From: Micromonospora rosaria
Lineage (GTDB): Bacteria; Actinomycetota; Actinomycetes; Mycobacteriales; Micromonosporaceae
Assembly (NCBI RefSeq): GCF_001567585.1
Contig: NZ_LRQV01000016.1
Location: 1 to 64,000 of the forward strand
DNA length: 64,000 nucleotides
Direction: 5' to 3'
Shown: positions 38,643-50,829 of the stretch, piece after piece
How positions within the stretch are numbered: position 1 is the stretch's first letter
Layout: every line of letters starts with the position of its first letter
Notes under the pieces: model-generated
The model's database searches: none
Told to the model about the DNA's origin: nothing
The model's input: the letters and a program-made list of their open reading frames with translations, nothing else
Made by a program: the position numbers and the translations under genes

Positions 38643-40604
38643 TCACGCCAGCCACCCCGCCTGTACGGCCAGGAACGCCGCCACCACCAGCAACGCGCCG
38701 GTGAGGATGGACGTCGCGTACGACCGGACGAAGCCGGTCTGGAGTCGCCGGAGCCGACCCGAGCCGCCCCCGATCCCGGCGGCGAGCCCGTTGACCAGAC
38801 CGTCGATGCCCCGGTTGTCCAGGTACACCAGGGCCCGGGTGAGGAAGATGCCGGGCTTCTCGAAGACCGCCACGTTGAAGGCGTCGGTGTACAGGTTCTT
38901 CCGGGCCGCGGTGACCACGACCCCGGCGGGCTGCGGGCTGGTCGCGGTGCCGTTGCGGAACAGGTACCAGGCCAGCAGGACACCCAGCGCGGTGACCAGC
39001 AGCGAGATCACGGTGACCGCGGTGTGCGACAGGACGGCGTCGTGGTGCTCCTCCGCGCCGCCGAGCCCGGCGGTGGCGGTCAGCCAGTCCGGCACCGAGG
39101 TGGCGAGCAGGAAACCGGCCCCGAGCGACCCGATCCCGAGCAGGATCAGCGGCACCGTCATCAGCAGCGGGGACTCGTGCGGGTGGTCGATGTCCTCGGT
39201 CCACCGCTTCGGCCCGTGGAAGGTGAGCCAGTACAGCCGGGTCATGTAGAAGGCGGTCAGCCCGGCGCCGAGCACCGCCGCCCCGCCGAAGAGCCAGGAC
39301 GTCCAGTCACCCCGGGCGAAGGCCGCCGCGATGATCGGCTCCTTCGAGAAGAAGCCGGAGAACGGGAACATGCCGATGATGGCCAGCCAGCCCGCCATGA
39401 AGGTCAACCAGGTGATCTTCATGTACTTGGAGAGCCCGCCGAAGCGGCGGATGTCCACCTGGTCCTTCATGCCGTGCATCACCGAGCCGGCCCCGAGGAA
39501 CATGTTGGCCTTGAAGAAGCCGTGCGCCAGCAGGTGCACGATGGCCAGCGCGTACGCCGCGCCGCCGAGGCCGACACCGAGGAACATGTAGCCGATCTGG
39601 CTGACCGTGGACCAGGCCAGGACCCGCTTGATGTCGTCCTTCGCCGCGCCGATGACGCAGCCGATCAGCAGGGTCAGCGCACCGACGCTGACCACCACGA
39701 GCTGGAGCGTCGAGTTCGCCGAGAAGATCGGGTTGGAGCGGGCGATCAGGTAGACGCCGGCGGTGACCATGGTGGCCGCGTGGATCAGGGCCGACACCGG
39801 GGTCGGGCCCTCCATCGCGTCGGGCAGCCAGGCCTGGAGCGGGAACTGGCCGGACTTGCCGGCCGCGCCGAGCAGCAGGAGCAGCCCCATCACCAGCACG
39901 GTGGTCGCGGTCAGGCCGCCCACCGAGTTGAACACCTCGTCGTACTGGGTGGTGCCCAGGGTGGCGAACATGATGAAGATCGCGATGGCCAGGCCGGCGT
40001 CGCCGACCCGGTTCATCAGGAAGGCCTTCTTGCCGGCCGTGGCGGCGGCGGGCCGCTCGGTCCAGAAGGAGATCAGCAGGTACGACGCCAGGCCGACGCC
40101 CTCCCAGCCGAAGTAGAGCATCACGTAGTTGTTGCCGAGCACCAGCAGGAGCATGGCGGCGACGAAGAGGTTGAAGTACGCGAAGAACCGTCGCCGGCCC
40201 TCGTCGTGCGCCATGTACTCGACCGCGTACAGGTGGATCAGGAAACCGACCCCGGTGATCAGCAGGACGAACACCGCGGCGAGCGGGTCGTAGAGCAGAC
40301 CGAAGTCGACCCGGAAGTCACCGACCGCGATGAAGTCCCAGAGGCTCAGCTCGACGGACCTGTTCTCCAGCCCGCGGAGCTGGAAGAAGAAGCTGAGGCC
40401 GAGCACGAAGGCGGCGCCGACGGCGGCCACCCCGAGCCAGTGCCCCCACCGGTCGGCGCGCTTCCCGAGCAGCAGCAGGATCGCCGCGCTGAGCAGCGGG
40501 ATCGCCACCAGCAACCACACGTTGCCCAGCAGCCCGTCCGCCGGGGCGTAGGCGACGGTTCCGGCCGGCTCGGCGGCCTGGGCGTACGTCAGAATGTGCT
40601 CCAC
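38643..40604 (-). CDS. nuoL: NADH-quinone oxidoreductase subunit L
   Basis: The 653-residue subunit, the largest antiporter-like arm protein of complex I, shows GKSGQFPLQAWLPDAMEGPTPVSALIHAATMVTAGVYL and the YYFGWEGVGLASYLLI-like VMLYFGWEGVGLASYLLISFW segment. The long lateral helix would be at the C-terminus. The GTG start follows GAGGGG and lies 11 nt after nuoK. Confidence 0.96.
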   Translation of the reverse strand: MEHILTYAQAAEPAGTVAYAPADGLLGNVWLLVAIPLLSAAILLLLGKRADRWGHWLGVAAVGAAFVLGLSFFFQLRGLENRSVELSLWDFIAVGDFRVDFGLLYDPLAAVFVLLITGVGFLIHLYAVEYMAHDEGRRRFFAYFNLFVAAMLLLVLGNNYVMLYFGWEGVGLASYLLISFWTERPAAATAGKKAFLMNRVGDAGLAIAIFIMFATLGTTQYDEVFNSVGGLTATTVLVMGLLLLLGAAGKSGQFPLQAWLPDAMEGPTPVSALIHAATMVTAGVYLIARSNPIFSANSTLQLVVVSVGALTLLIGCVIGAAKDDIKRVLAWSTVSQIGYMFLGVGLGGAAYALAIVHLLAHGFFKANMFLGAGSVMHGMKDQVDIRRFGGLSKYMKITWLTFMAGWLAIIGMFPFSGFFSKEPIIAAAFARGDWTSWLFGGAAVLGAGLTAFYMTRLYWLTFHGPKRWTEDIDHPHESPLLMTVPLILLGIGSLGAGFLLATSVPDWLTATAGLGGAEEHHDAVLSHTAVTVISLLVTALGVLLAWYLFRNGTATSPQPAGVVVTAARKNLYTDAFNVAVFEKPGIFLTRALVYLDNRGIDGLVNGLAAGIGGGSGRLRRLQTGFVRSYATSILTGALLVVAAFLAVQAGWLA

Positions 40605-40615
40605 CGGTGGGCCCC

Positions 40616-40933
40616 TCAGTACTTCAGCAGGTTGGCGTCGTCGACGCTGGCCGAGCGACGGGTCCGGAAGATCGACATGATGATCGCGAGACCGACCACG
40701 ACCTCGGCCGCCGCCACCACCATCACGAAGAACGCCATGATCTGGCCGTTCAGGTCACCGTTGATCCGGCTGAAGGTGACCAGGGCGAGGTTGGCCGCGT
40801 TCAGCATCAGCTCGACGCACATGAACAGCACGATCGCGTTGCGTCGGACCAGCACCCCGACCGCGCCGATGGTGAAGAGGATCGAGGCGAGGACCAGGTA
40901 GTAGTTCGGCTCGACCGAGAAGAAGCCATCCAT
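40616..40933 (-). CDS. nuoK: NADH-quinone oxidoreductase subunit K
   Basis: The 105-residue subunit has three membrane helices and the conserved glutamates in [16 protein letters not shown] and [14 protein letters not shown], as expected for NuoK. ATG start ([15 protein letters not shown]). It lies between the repeat copy after nuoJ and nuoL. Confidence 0.95.
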   Translation of the reverse strand: MDGFFSVEPNYYLVLASILFTIGAVGVLVRRNAIVLFMCVELMLNAANLALVTFSRINGDLNGQIMAFFVMVVAAAEVVVGLAIIMSIFRTRRSASVDDANLLKY

Positions 40934-40949
40934 CAGCCGGCCGCCCTTC

Positions 40950-40997
40950 CGTTCGCGACTGCGGGGCTGCGCTCCGCTGCACTCCTCGCGCTCACCG
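40950..40997 (-). repeat. Short intergenic repeat (nuo family), copy in J-K gap
   Basis: On the minus strand it starts CGGTGAGCGCGAGGAGTGCA and ends CCGCAGTCGCGAACG. Its first TGA is the nuoJ stop codon. Confidence 0.75.
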
Positions 40998-41762
40998 TTC
41001 GGTCCCCTTCAACGTGGTCTCCTCGGCGGTCAGCTCACGCAGCGGCAGGATGTCGGGCGTGCTCTGGTCGCTCAGCTTGCCGTCCGGCAGCCGGGCCGGG
41101 GTGGCCACCGAGGAGGAGGTGGCGAAGACACCGGGGCCGGGCTTCGGGCCGGGGTAGTTGCCCGGTGCGAAGCGCGCCTTCATGGTGGCCACCTGGTCGC
41201 GCTTGTCCTCCTTGCGCCGCTCCAGGTGGGCCAGGAGCATCCCGCCGATGGTCGCGGTGATCAGCAGCGCGGCGGTCAGCTCGAAGGCGAAGACGTAGTC
41301 GGTGTAGAGGAGCCTTCCGATGGCGTGCACGTTGCCGATCTCGTTGGCCTGCTCCAGCCCGACCGGCACACCGCCCTCGGTGGCCCGGTAGACCCCGCTG
41401 CCGAGCAGCACGGCGAACCCGATGCCCAGCCCGATCGCGGCGACCCGCTGACCGCGCAGCACCTCGATCAGCGAGTCGGAGGCGTCCCGGCCGACCAGCA
41501 TCAGCACGAACAGGAAGAGCATCATGATCGCGCCGGTGTAGACGATGATCTGTGTCATCCCGATGAACGGCCCCGCCTGGAGCACGTAGAACACGCCCAG
41601 GCTCAGCATCGTCAGCACCAGCCAGAGCGCCGAGTGCACGGCGTTGCGGGCCAGCACCATCCCGAACGCGCCGAGCAGCGCCAGCGGGGCGAGGATCCAG
41701 AAGGTCACCGCCTCGCCGCCGGAGACCGCGGCCGAGGCGGCGAGCGCCGTCTGCGTGGTCAT
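40992..41762 (-). CDS. nuoJ: NADH-quinone oxidoreductase subunit J
   Basis: The 256-residue membrane subunit has five helices in the first 170 residues ([29 protein letters not shown], then [25 protein letters not shown], the pi-bulge helix of NuoJ). A soluble C-terminal tail of about 75 residues is longer than in E. coli NuoJ and typical of actinobacteria. It overlaps nuoI by 4 nt. Confidence 0.95.
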   Translation of the reverse strand: MTTQTALAASAAVSGGEAVTFWILAPLALLGAFGMVLARNAVHSALWLVLTMLSLGVFYVLQAGPFIGMTQIIVYTGAIMMLFLFVLMLVGRDASDSLIEVLRGQRVAAIGLGIGFAVLLGSGVYRATEGGVPVGLEQANEIGNVHAIGRLLYTDYVFAFELTAALLITATIGGMLLAHLERRKEDKRDQVATMKARFAPGNYPGPKPGPGVFATSSSVATPARLPDGKLSDQSTPDILPLRELTAEETTLKGTER

Positions 41763-42400
41763 GCCTTCTCTCCCTTGCCGGACGCCGCGCGGTCGGCAGC
41801 CTGCTCAGCGCCGGGGAAGGTGACCCCGGGGTGCTCCTCGACGCGGTACCGGCCCGGCCCCATCGGGGAGGTCTCCGCACCGGCGGAGGTACCCGGGTTG
41901 GTCAGCGCCCCGACGTAGTAGTCCTTCTCGCTGTCACCCAGGTGCATCGGGTGCGGCGGCTGCTCCATCCCGGGCAGCAGCGGCGCGAGCAGCTGCTCCT
42001 TGGTGAAGATCAGGTCCTGCCGGTTGTCCCGGGCCAGCTCGTACTCGTTGCTCATGGTGAGCGACCGGGTCGGGCAGGCCTCGATGCAGAGCCCGCAGAA
42101 GATGCACCGGGCGTAGTTGATCTGGTAGACGCTGGCGTACCGCTCACCCGGCGAGAAGCGCTGCTCCTCGGTGTTGTCGCCACCCTCCACGAAGATCGCG
42201 TCGGCCGGGCAGGCCCAGGCGCACAGCTCGCAGCCGATGCACTTCTCCAGCCCGTCCGGGTGCCGGTTGAGGATGTGCCGCCCGTGGTAGCGCGGCGCCG
42301 GGGTCGGCGGCTTGAAGGGGTAGTCGGTGGTGACGACCTTCCTGAACATGTGCGAGAAGGTGACCCCGAAGCCCTTGAACGTTCCGGTGATCGCGCCCAC
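41759..42400 (-). CDS. nuoI: NADH-quinone oxidoreductase subunit I
   Basis: The 213-residue ferredoxin-like subunit has two [4Fe-4S] motifs: [12 protein letters not shown] and [12 protein letters not shown], the N6a and N6b clusters that pass electrons toward NuoB. GTG start one base after the nuoH stop. The C-terminal 70 residues are a low-complexity actinobacterial extension. Confidence 0.96.
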   Translation of the reverse strand: MGAITGTFKGFGVTFSHMFRKVVTTDYPFKPPTPAPRYHGRHILNRHPDGLEKCIGCELCAWACPADAIFVEGGDNTEEQRFSPGERYASVYQINYARCIFCGLCIEACPTRSLTMSNEYELARDNRQDLIFTKEQLLAPLLPGMEQPPHPMHLGDSEKDYYVGALTNPGTSAGAETSPMGPGRYRVEEHPGVTFPGAEQAADRAASGKGEKA

Positions 42401-42401
42401 G

Positions 42402-43754
42402 TCACACCTCCCTGGAGTCCTGGCCGGCGGCGACGTTGGCCGGCTCCCGCTCGGCGACCACGCGCTTGGTGCGCGGGCTCGGTGGTACCTGCAGGTCCAT
42501 CGGGGGCAGCGGGAAGCTGCCGTGCGGCCGGCTGTCGACCTGCTCCTGGACCGTCGGCTTCGGCTGCGGCCGGCGGCTCGGCCAGAACAGCGCCGCCAGC
42601 ATCAGCACCCCGGCCACGAGGCCGTACGCGATCAGCCGGTCGGTGCGCTCCCAGCCCTGGGTCTTGAGGAAGCCGGCCAGGCCCACGATGTAGACCAGGT
42701 TGACCGGGATCAGGACCTTCCAGCCGAGGCGCATGAACTGGTCGTAGCGCATCCGGGGGAGCGTGCCGCGCAGCCAGACGAAGACGAAGACCAGCGCGAT
42801 CACCTTGCCGAAGAACCAGAGCATCGGCCACCAGCCGGAGTTGGCGCCCTCCCAGATGGTGATCGGCCACGGGGCGTGCCAGCCGCCGAGGAAGAGCGTC
42901 ACGGTGAAGGCCGACATGGTGACCATCGCGACGTACTCGCTGAGCATGAAGAGCGCGAACTTCAGCGAGCTGTACTCGGTCATGAAGCCCGCGACCAGCT
43001 CCGACTCCGCCTCGGGCAGGTCGAACGGCGCGCGGTTGGTCTCCCCGACGATCGAGATGAAGAAGATCACGAAGCTCGGGAAGAGCAGGATCGCGTACCA
43101 GCCGGGCATCGGCACCGCGAGACCGAAGAGTTCCACCTCCGGGCCGCTGCCCTGCGCGGAGACGATCTCGCTCGTCGACATCGTGCCGGAGAGCATGAAC
43201 ACGGCCACGATCGACAGGCCCAGCGCCACCTCGTACGAGATGAGCTGGGCGCTGGAGCGCAGGCCGCCCAGCACCGGGTACGTGGAGCCGGAGGCCCAGC
43301 CGCCGAGCACGATGCCGTACACGGCCAGCGAGGAGAAGGCCAGCACCACCAGTACCGCCACCGGGACGTCGGTCACCTGCAACGGCGTCTGGTGGCCGAA
43401 GATGCTCACCATCGGCCCGAACGGGATGACCGAGAGCGCGGTGACCGCGCAGACCACCGAGATGACCGGGGCGAAGAAGTAGACGACCTTGTCCGCCGAC
43501 TTCGGGAGGATGTCCTCCTTGAAGGCCATCTTCAGGCCGTCGGCGAGGGTCTGCAGCAGACCGAACGGGCCGACCTGGTTGGGGCCGGGCCGCACCGCCA
43601 TGCGGGCCACCACCCGGCGCTCGAACCAGACGCCGAGCAGGGTGGCGAGCACCGCGAAGACGAAGGCGAAGAGGATCTTGATGAGCACCAGCCACCAGGG
43701 GTCCTGGCCGAAGTCGGCCAGCGACGGATCCTGCGCCAGGACGATCGGACTCAC
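42402..43754 (-). CDS. nuoH: NADH-quinone oxidoreductase subunit H
   Basis: The 450-residue membrane subunit that closes the quinone chamber shows [24 protein letters not shown] and the quinone-site loop [23 protein letters not shown]. It has eight membrane segments plus a Pro/Arg-rich tail of about 60 residues after the last helix. GTG start overlaps the nuoG stop (GTGA). Confidence 0.96.
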   Translation of the reverse strand: MSPIVLAQDPSLADFGQDPWWLVLIKILFAFVFAVLATLLGVWFERRVVARMAVRPGPNQVGPFGLLQTLADGLKMAFKEDILPKSADKVVYFFAPVISVVCAVTALSVIPFGPMVSIFGHQTPLQVTDVPVAVLVVLAFSSLAVYGIVLGGWASGSTYPVLGGLRSSAQLISYEVALGLSIVAVFMLSGTMSTSEIVSAQGSGPEVELFGLAVPMPGWYAILLFPSFVIFFISIVGETNRAPFDLPEAESELVAGFMTEYSSLKFALFMLSEYVAMVTMSAFTVTLFLGGWHAPWPITIWEGANSGWWPMLWFFGKVIALVFVFVWLRGTLPRMRYDQFMRLGWKVLIPVNLVYIVGLAGFLKTQGWERTDRLIAYGLVAGVLMLAALFWPSRRPQPKPTVQEQVDSRPHGSFPLPPMDLQVPPSPRTKRVVAEREPANVAAGQDSREV

Positions 43755-46192
43755 TGCACGCCCCCTTCGGCGGCCGGTACGGAGATCCGCACCACGGTCC
43801 CGGACGTCGCGCCGAGGCTGCGTCGCACCGTCGAACCGGGTGAGTTGGTCGGCAGCCAGACGACCCCGTCCGGCATCTCGGTGATCGCCGCCGGCAGGGT
43901 GACCGCCCCGCGGTCGGTGCCCACCGTGACCGCGTCACCGTCGGCGACCCCGAGCGACTCGGCGGTGCCCTTGCCCAGCCGGACCACCGGCGGGCGGGCG
44001 GTGCCGCCGAGGTGCTCGTCACCGTCGGTGAGGCTGCCCAGGTCGAGGAGCTGGTGCCAGGTGGCCAGCACGGCCTCGCCGGCACCGGGCTCCGGCACCC
44101 GGGCGGGCTCCACCAGCGGCGAGCCGGGCCGGGCGATCCGGGTCTGCGGCAGCCCGCCCAGCTCCCGACGGACGCTGGGCACGTCGGCGGTGCCGAGCCG
44201 GACGTCGAGCTGGGCGGCGAGCGCGTCCAGCACCCGGCCGTCGGTCATCGCCGTGGTGCTCAGCACCGCGTCGAAGGGGCGCAGCCGGCCCTCCCAGTCC
44301 AGGAAGCTGCCGGCCTTCTCCACCACCGGGGCGACCGGGAAGACCACGTCCGCCCGCCGGGCCACCGCGCTGAGCCGCAGCTCCAGGCTGACCAGGAAGG
44401 GCACCGCGTCGAGGGCCTGCTCGGCCAGGCGCGGGTCGGCCAGGTCGGCCGGGTCGACCCCGGCCACCACCAGCGCGCCGAGCTGACCGTTGACCGCCGC
44501 GGTGAGGATGCCGTCGGTGTCCCGCCCGGCCTGGCTGGGGATCACGCCGGCCGGGATGTCCCAGGCCTCGCCCAGCTCGGCGCGGGCGCCGGGCTCGGTG
44601 ACCAGCCGGCCACCGGGGAGCAGGTTGGGCAGGCAGCCGGCGTCGACCGCGCCCCGGTCCCCGGCGCGGCGCGGCACCCAGGCCAGCTTCGCCCCGGTCC
44701 GCCGGGCGACGTCCGCCGCCGCCGACAGGCCGCCGGGCACCTGGCCCAGCCGCTCACCGACGATCAGGATCGCGCCCGGGGTGCCGAGGGCCTCGGCGAC
44801 CGTGGCGTGCTCGGCGAGCACGCTGGCCTCCTCGCCCGGCACCACCCGGGCCAGCTTGGCGCCGAGCTTCTCCAGGCCCCGGGTGGCGAACGGCGCGATC
44901 GCGTAGACCTTGATCTTCTTCTTCAGGTACGCCTTGCGCAGCCGCAGGAAGAGGATCGGGCACTCCTCCTCCGGCTCCAGGCCGACCAGCACCACCGCCG
45001 GGGCGTTCTCGACGTCGGCGTAGGTGACGTCGGTGCTCCCGGCGACGTTGCTGGCCAGGAAGTCGGCCTCCTCGCGGGAGACCGGCCGGGCCCGGAAGTC
45101 GATGTCGTTGGTGTTCAGGGCGACCCGGGCGAACTTCGCGTACGCGTAGGCGTCCTCGACGGTGAGCCGGCCACCGGTCAGCACCGCCGTGCCCCGGGCG
45201 CCGTCCCGGGCGGCCCGCAGCCCCTCGGCGGCCACCGAGAAGGCCTCGCTCCAGGACGCCTCGCGCAGCTCACCGGTCTGCCGGTCGCGGACCAGCGGGG
45301 TGGTGATCCGGTCGTTGGCGCGGGCGTACTGGAAGCCCCAGCGGCCCTTGTCGCAGTTCCACTCCTCGTTGACCTGCGCGTCGTCGCCGGCCAGCCGGCG
45401 CAGCACCTTGCCCCGCCGCCAGTCGGTGCGCTGGGCGCAGCCGGCCGAGCAGTGCTCGCAGACGCTCGGGCTGGAGACCAGGTCGAACGGCCGGGCCCGG
45501 AAGCGGTACTGCGCGCCGGTGAGGGCGCCCACCGGGCAGATCTGCACGGTGTTACCGGAGAAGTACGAGTTGAACGGGACGTCCCCCTCGGTGCCCTCCT
45601 CGCCGTACGCCTCGTCCCGGTAGATGTTGATCTCCTCGGCGGACGACCGGCCCATCAGGTCGATGAACTTGTCGCCGGCGATCTCCTCGGAGAACCGGGT
45701 GCAGCGCTGGCAGAGCACGCACCGCTCGCGGTCGAGCAGCACCTGGCTGCTGATCGGCAGCGGCTTCGGGTACTCCCGCTTGTGCTCGTGGAACCGGGAG
45801 TCGGTCCGCCCGGTGGACATCGCCTGGTTCTGCAGGGGGCACTCGCCGCCCTTGTCGCACATCGGGCAGTCCAGCGGGTGGTTGAGCAGGAGCAGCTCCA
45901 TCACCCCCTCCTGCGCCTTCTTGGCGACCGGGGAGGTGAGCTGGGTCTTCACCACCATGCCCTCGGCGACCGTCTGGGTGCAGGAGGCCACCGGCTTGCG
46001 CTGGCCCTCCACGTCGACCAGGCACTGCCGACAGGCGCCGGCCGGGGCCAGCAGCGGGTGGTCGCAGAACCGGGGGATCGCGATCCCCATCTGCTCGGCG
46101 ACCCGGATCAGCAGCGCCCCCTTCGGCGCGGTGACCTCGACCCCGTCGATCGTGAGCGTGACGGTCTCGACCTGCTTCGCTACGTCCGTCAT
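43751..46192 (-). CDS. nuoG: NADH-quinone oxidoreductase subunit G
   Basis: The 813-residue subunit carries the iron-sulfur clusters of the NADH arm: [2Fe-2S] ([15 protein letters not shown] ... C), the His/Cys cluster N5 region ([15 protein letters not shown]), N4 ([10 protein letters not shown] with CPVGAL) and the extra N7 site ([10 protein letters not shown] ... NCDKG). A molybdopterin-oxidoreductase-like domain follows without visible cofactor motifs. The ATG overlaps the nuoF TAA by one base. Confidence 0.96.
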   Translation of the reverse strand: MTDVAKQVETVTLTIDGVEVTAPKGALLIRVAEQMGIAIPRFCDHPLLAPAGACRQCLVDVEGQRKPVASCTQTVAEGMVVKTQLTSPVAKKAQEGVMELLLLNHPLDCPMCDKGGECPLQNQAMSTGRTDSRFHEHKREYPKPLPISSQVLLDRERCVLCQRCTRFSEEIAGDKFIDLMGRSSAEEINIYRDEAYGEEGTEGDVPFNSYFSGNTVQICPVGALTGAQYRFRARPFDLVSSPSVCEHCSAGCAQRTDWRRGKVLRRLAGDDAQVNEEWNCDKGRWGFQYARANDRITTPLVRDRQTGELREASWSEAFSVAAEGLRAARDGARGTAVLTGGRLTVEDAYAYAKFARVALNTNDIDFRARPVSREEADFLASNVAGSTDVTYADVENAPAVVLVGLEPEEECPILFLRLRKAYLKKKIKVYAIAPFATRGLEKLGAKLARVVPGEEASVLAEHATVAEALGTPGAILIVGERLGQVPGGLSAAADVARRTGAKLAWVPRRAGDRGAVDAGCLPNLLPGGRLVTEPGARAELGEAWDIPAGVIPSQAGRDTDGILTAAVNGQLGALVVAGVDPADLADPRLAEQALDAVPFLVSLELRLSAVARRADVVFPVAPVVEKAGSFLDWEGRLRPFDAVLSTTAMTDGRVLDALAAQLDVRLGTADVPSVRRELGGLPQTRIARPGSPLVEPARVPEPGAGEAVLATWHQLLDLGSLTDGDEHLGGTARPPVVRLGKGTAESLGVADGDAVTVGTDRGAVTLPAAITEMPDGVVWLPTNSPGSTVRRSLGATSGTVVRISVPAAEGGVQ

Positions 46193-47508
46193 TAGTGGGC
46201 TCCCACCAACTGCTTGTCGGACAGCCTCGGCGCGGTCCGGCCCTCGATGTAGTCGAGGTAGTCCTGCTTGAAGTACTTCAACGAGGACGTGACCGAGCTG
46301 GTCGCACCGTCGCCCAGACCGCAGAACGACCGGCCGAGGACGTTGTCGCAGGTGTCCAGCAGGGTGTCCAGGTCCTCGTGGGTGCCCTGGCCGGCGAGGA
46401 TCCGCCGGTACACCCGGACCATCCAGTAGTTGCCCTCGCGGCACGGGGTGCACTTGCCGCACGACTCGTGGTGGTAGAACTCCAGCCACCGGTACGTCGC
46501 GTAGACCGGGCAGTCCTGGTCGGAGAAGATCTGGGTGGCCGTGGTACCCAGGATCGAGCCGGCCACCGCCACCCCCTCGAAGTCCATCGGCACGTCCAGG
46601 TGCTCGGCGGTGAGCAGCGGCGTGGACGAGCCACCCGGGGTCCAGAACTTCAGGTTGTGGCCCGGCTGCATCCCACCGGCCAGCTCGATCAGCTCGCGCA
46701 GCGTGATGCCGAGCCCACACTCGAACTGGCCGGGGTTGGCGATCCGGCCGGAGAGCGAGTAGATCATCGGGCCGGCGGACTTCTCCGTGCCCATCGACTT
46801 CCACCAGGCCGCCCCGCCCGCCACGATGTACGGCACGCTGGCGATGGTGCCGACGTTGTTCACCACCGTCGGGCTGGCGTACAGGCCGTGGGTCGCCGGG
46901 AACGGCGGGCGGAGCCGGGGCTGACCCCGGAAGCCCTCCAGCGAGTCCAGCAGCGCGGTCTCCTCACCGCAGATGTACGCCCCGGCACCGGAGTGCACCA
47001 CCAGGTCCAGGTCGAACCCGGAGCGGAGGATGTTCTTGCCGAGGTACCCCTTGGCGTACGCCTCCTGCACGGCGTTGCGCAGCCGCCGGGCGGCGTGCAC
47101 CGCCTCGCCCCGGATGTAGATGTACGCCCGGTTGGCCCGGATCGCGTACGAGGCGATGATGACCCCCTCGACCAGCGAGTGCGGGTCGTGGGTCATCAGC
47201 GGCAGGTCCTTGCAGGTGCCCGGCTCCCCCTCGTCGGCGTTGACCACGAGGTAGTGCGGCTTGCCGTCGCCCTGCGGGATGAAGCCCCACTTGAGACCGG
47301 TCGGGAAGCCGGCGCCGCCCCGGCCCCGCAGGCCGGAGTCCTTGACGAGCTGGATCAGGTCGTCCGGGTGGGCCTTGAGCGCCTTGCGCAGCGCCGCGTA
47401 GCCGTCCAGCCTCTCGTAGGTGCCGATCCGCCAGGCGTCCGGCGAGAGCCAGCGCTTGGTCAGCACCGGAGTGAGCTTGGCCAGCGTCTCCGGTCGCGGA
47501 GAAGTCAC
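46192..47508 (-). CDS. nuoF: NADH-quinone oxidoreductase subunit F
   Basis: The 438-residue flavoprotein oxidises NADH. The FMN/NADH motif [13 protein letters not shown] (near 64) and the [12 protein letters not shown] loop are present. The N3 [4Fe-4S] ligands are in [12 protein letters not shown] plus the later FCGLGDGA. It overlaps nuoE by 4 nt. Confidence 0.97.
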   Translation of the reverse strand: MTSPRPETLAKLTPVLTKRWLSPDAWRIGTYERLDGYAALRKALKAHPDDLIQLVKDSGLRGRGGAGFPTGLKWGFIPQGDGKPHYLVVNADEGEPGTCKDLPLMTHDPHSLVEGVIIASYAIRANRAYIYIRGEAVHAARRLRNAVQEAYAKGYLGKNILRSGFDLDLVVHSGAGAYICGEETALLDSLEGFRGQPRLRPPFPATHGLYASPTVVNNVGTIASVPYIVAGGAAWWKSMGTEKSAGPMIYSLSGRIANPGQFECGLGITLRELIELAGGMQPGHNLKFWTPGGSSTPLLTAEHLDVPMDFEGVAVAGSILGTTATQIFSDQDCPVYATYRWLEFYHHESCGKCTPCREGNYWMVRVYRRILAGQGTHEDLDTLLDTCDNVLGRSFCGLGDGATSSVTSSLKYFKQDYLDYIEGRTAPRLSDKQLVGAH

Positions 47509-48611
47509 TTCTGGGACCCCCTGTCGCTGCTGGCGGCGGTGCCGGTGACCGACTCCGCCTCCCTGAGGTTGCGGTCCTGGGCCTCGGTGGAGTCACCGGC
47601 CGGCTTGCCGTCCCCGGCGGGGGCGTTCGACGCCGCGCCGGCGGCCTCCGCCTCCCGTGCGTCCCGGGGCGCCGGGGGTGCCCCGTCCACCGGCACCTTC
47701 GTGCCGGGCGCGTCCGGCACCGCGGTCCGGGCGTCCGGCTGCCGGGTCTCGGCGGCGCGGACCTCCGGCGACTTGTCGTCCGGGGCCTTGACGTCGGGGG
47801 CGGTGCTGCCGGTCGCCTCGGCGGAGCGGGCCGGCTGCCCCGCGCCGGCGGTCGGGGCGGCGGGCTGCGCGGGCGCCTTGGCCGGCTCGGCGGCCTTGGC
47901 CTTCGCCGCCGCCTGGTCGGCCTCCGCCTTGCTCGGGATCGGCGTGTTCGGGTCGAAGCCCGGCACCGAGATGCCGTGCTGCTGCGCCAGCCGCAGCCCC
48001 CGCAGGGTCGGCTCCCCCGGTACGCCGTCGGCGACCGCGCCGTCGCGCTCGTCGGCGAAGCCGGCGAGCTGGACCGCCATCTCCTTCAGCGTGCAGAGCC
48101 GGGCGCCCCGGCTCGGCTGGGGCCGGCCACCGGAGCGCAGCTCGTCGACCACGCCCAGCGCGGTCTGCGGGTCCACACCGTCGAAGAAGTCGTAGTTGAC
48201 GGTCATCACCGGGCCGTAGTCGCAGGCCGCGAGGCACTCGGCGTGCTCCAGGGTGATCTTCCCGTCGGCGGTGGTCTCGTCGTGCCCGACGCCGAGGTGC
48301 TCGGTGAGGGTGTCGTAGACCTCCTGCCCGCCGAGCACGTTGCACATCGTGTTGGTGCAGACACTGACCAGGTAGTCACCGGTCGGCCGGCGCTTGTACA
48401 TGGTGTAGAAGGTGGCGACCGCGCCGACCTGGGCCTTGTTCAGGCCGAGCACCTCGGCGCAGAACTCGACGCCGGCCGGGGAGACGTACCCCTCCTCCGA
48501 CTGCACCAGATGCAGCAGCGGCAGCAGCGCGGACCGGGACCGGTCGGCCGGATAGCGCGCGATGATCTCCCGCGCCCGAGCCCGGGTCTCGTCAGTGAAC
48601 GTCGTCGTCAT
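47505..48611 (-). CDS. nuoE: NADH-quinone oxidoreductase subunit E with long low-complexity tail
   Basis: The 368-residue protein has a thioredoxin-like [2Fe-2S] domain in its first 170 residues (Cys85, Cys90, Cys126, Cys130; VCTNTMC and ECLAACDYG). Usual NuoE is roughly 160-250 residues. Here about 150 extra C-terminal residues are rich in Ala, Pro, Lys, Asp and Glu (QAAAKAKAAEPAKAPAQP-like, then VKAPDDKSPEVRAAE), predicted disordered. The tail keeps coding character to the overlap with nuoF. Confidence 0.95.
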   Translation of the reverse strand: MTTTFTDETRARAREIIARYPADRSRSALLPLLHLVQSEEGYVSPAGVEFCAEVLGLNKAQVGAVATFYTMYKRRPTGDYLVSVCTNTMCNVLGGQEVYDTLTEHLGVGHDETTADGKITLEHAECLAACDYGPVMTVNYDFFDGVDPQTALGVVDELRSGGRPQPSRGARLCTLKEMAVQLAGFADERDGAVADGVPGEPTLRGLRLAQQHGISVPGFDPNTPIPSKAEADQAAAKAKAAEPAKAPAQPAAPTAGAGQPARSAEATGSTAPDVKAPDDKSPEVRAAETRQPDARTAVPDAPGTKVPVDGAPPAPRDAREAEAAGAASNAPAGDGKPAGDSTEAQDRNLREAESVTGTAASSDRGSQK

Positions 48612-48623
48612 CGGTGTCGCCTT

Positions 48624-48668
48624 CCGTTCGCGACTGCGGGGCTCGCAAGCTCACTCCTCGCGCTCACC
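48624..48668 (-). repeat. Short intergenic repeat (nuo family), copy in D-E gap
   Basis: On the minus strand it starts CGGTGAGCGCGAGGAGTGAG and ends CCGCAGTCGCGAACGG; the best-preserved copy. Its first TGA is the nuoD stop codon. Confidence 0.8.
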
Positions 48669-49980
48669 GGTCACAACCACCCATCACGGGGTCCAGCGAG
48701 GCGCCGCCGGCGATCACGTCGGCGATCAGGCCACCCTCGGCCATCGCCGGGAGGGCCTGGAGGTTGACGAAGCTCGGCTCCCGGTAGTGCACCCGGTACG
48801 GGCGGGTGCCGCCGTCGGAGACCGCGTGCACGCCCAGCTCGCCCCGGGGTGCCTCGATCCCGACGTACACCTGGCCCGGCGGTACCCGGAAACCCTCGGT
48901 GACCAGCTTGAAGTGGTGGATCAGCGACTCCATCGACTGACCCATGATCTTGGCGACGTGCTCCAGCGAGTTGCCCATGCCGTCGACGCCGATGGCGAGC
49001 TGCGCCGGCCAGGCGATCTTCCGGTCGGCGACCATCACCGGGCCCGGCCGGAGCCGGTCGAGGGCCTGCTCGACGAGCTTCATCGACTCCCGGATCTCGG
49101 CCAGCCGGACCAGGTACCGGCCCCAGACGTCGCCGTCGGAGTGGGTCGGCACGTCGAACTCGTACGTCTCGTAGCCGCAGTACGGCATGGTCTTGCGCAG
49201 GTCCCAGGCGAGGCCGGCGGAGCGCAGCACCGGGCCGGTGACGCCCATCGCCAGGCAGGCGGTGACGTCCAGCACCGCGACGTTCTTCGTCCGCTCCAGC
49301 CAGATCGGCTGCCCGGAGAGCAGGTCCTCGTACTCCTTGAGCCGCTTGGGCATCATGGCGAGGAACTCACGGATCTTGACGATCGCCTCGTCCGGCACGT
49401 CCTGCGCCACGCCGCCGGGGCGGACGTACGCGTGGTTCATCCGCAGACCGGTGACCATCTCGAAGATGTCGAGGATGTACTCCCGCTCCCGGAAGCCGTA
49501 GAGCATCATCGACAGCGCGCCGAGCTCCATGCCGGTGGTGGCCAGCCAGACCAGGTGCGAGGAGATCCGGTTGAGCTCCATCATCAGGACCCGGATCGTG
49601 GTGGCCCGCTCGGTGATCTGCTCCTCGATGCCGAGCAGCTTCTCCACCGCCAGGCTGTACGCCGTCTCGTTGAAGATCGGCGCGAGGTAGTCCATCCGGG
49701 TCACGAAGGTCGAACCCTGGACCCAGTTGCGGTACTCCAGGTTCTTCTCGATGCCGGTGTGCAGGTAGCCGACGACGGTACGGGCCTCCCGGACCGTCTC
49801 ACCCTCCAGCTCCAGGATGATCCGGAGCACGCCGTGCGTCGACGGGTGCTGCGGACCCATGTTGACGACGATCCGGCCCTCGGTGATCGGGTCGACGGCC
49901 GAGACCAGCTCGTCCCAGTCCCCGCCGGTGACGGTGAAGACCCGCCCCTCGGTGGTCTCGCGCTCGGTGGCGTAACTCAT
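48664..49980 (-). CDS. nuoD: NADH-quinone oxidoreductase subunit D
   Basis: The 438-residue 49-kDa-type subunit forms the quinone site with Nuo[15 protein letters not shown] is near residue 41, and the hydrogenase-like core ([32 protein letters not shown]) is present. The ATG and the [32 protein letters not shown] region are standard. Confidence 0.97.
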   Translation of the reverse strand: MSYATERETTEGRVFTVTGGDWDELVSAVDPITEGRIVVNMGPQHPSTHGVLRIILELEGETVREARTVVGYLHTGIEKNLEYRNWVQGSTFVTRMDYLAPIFNETAYSLAVEKLLGIEEQITERATTIRVLMMELNRISSHLVWLATTGMELGALSMMLYGFREREYILDIFEMVTGLRMNHAYVRPGGVAQDVPDEAIVKIREFLAMMPKRLKEYEDLLSGQPIWLERTKNVAVLDVTACLAMGVTGPVLRSAGLAWDLRKTMPYCGYETYEFDVPTHSDGDVWGRYLVRLAEIRESMKLVEQALDRLRPGPVMVADRKIAWPAQLAIGVDGMGNSLEHVAKIMGQSMESLIHHFKLVTEGFRVPPGQVYVGIEAPRGELGVHAVSDGGTRPYRVHYREPSFVNLQALPAMAEGGLIADVIAGGASLDPVMGGCDR

Positions 49981-49990
49981 CGGATTGGCC

Positions 49991-50089
49991 CTCCGTTCAC
50001 GACTGCGCCGTGCTCGGCCCCCGACTGCGGGGCTCGCTCCGCTCGCTCCTCGCGCGGGCGGACGGGGATCGCCAGCTCACTCCTCGCGC

Positions 50090-50094
<5 letters not shown>
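49991..50094 (-). repeat. Short intergenic repeat (nuo family), expanded copy in C-D gap
   Basis: The 109-nt gap is built from at least two overlapping copies: CAGTGAGCGCGAGGAGTGAG next to nuoC, then GCGCGAGGAGCGAGCGGAGC, CCCCGCAGTCGG and GCGCAGTCGTGAACGG. The first TGA is the nuoC stop codon. Confidence 0.7.
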
Positions 50095-50824
<730 letters not shown>

Positions 50825-50829
50825 CAAGC

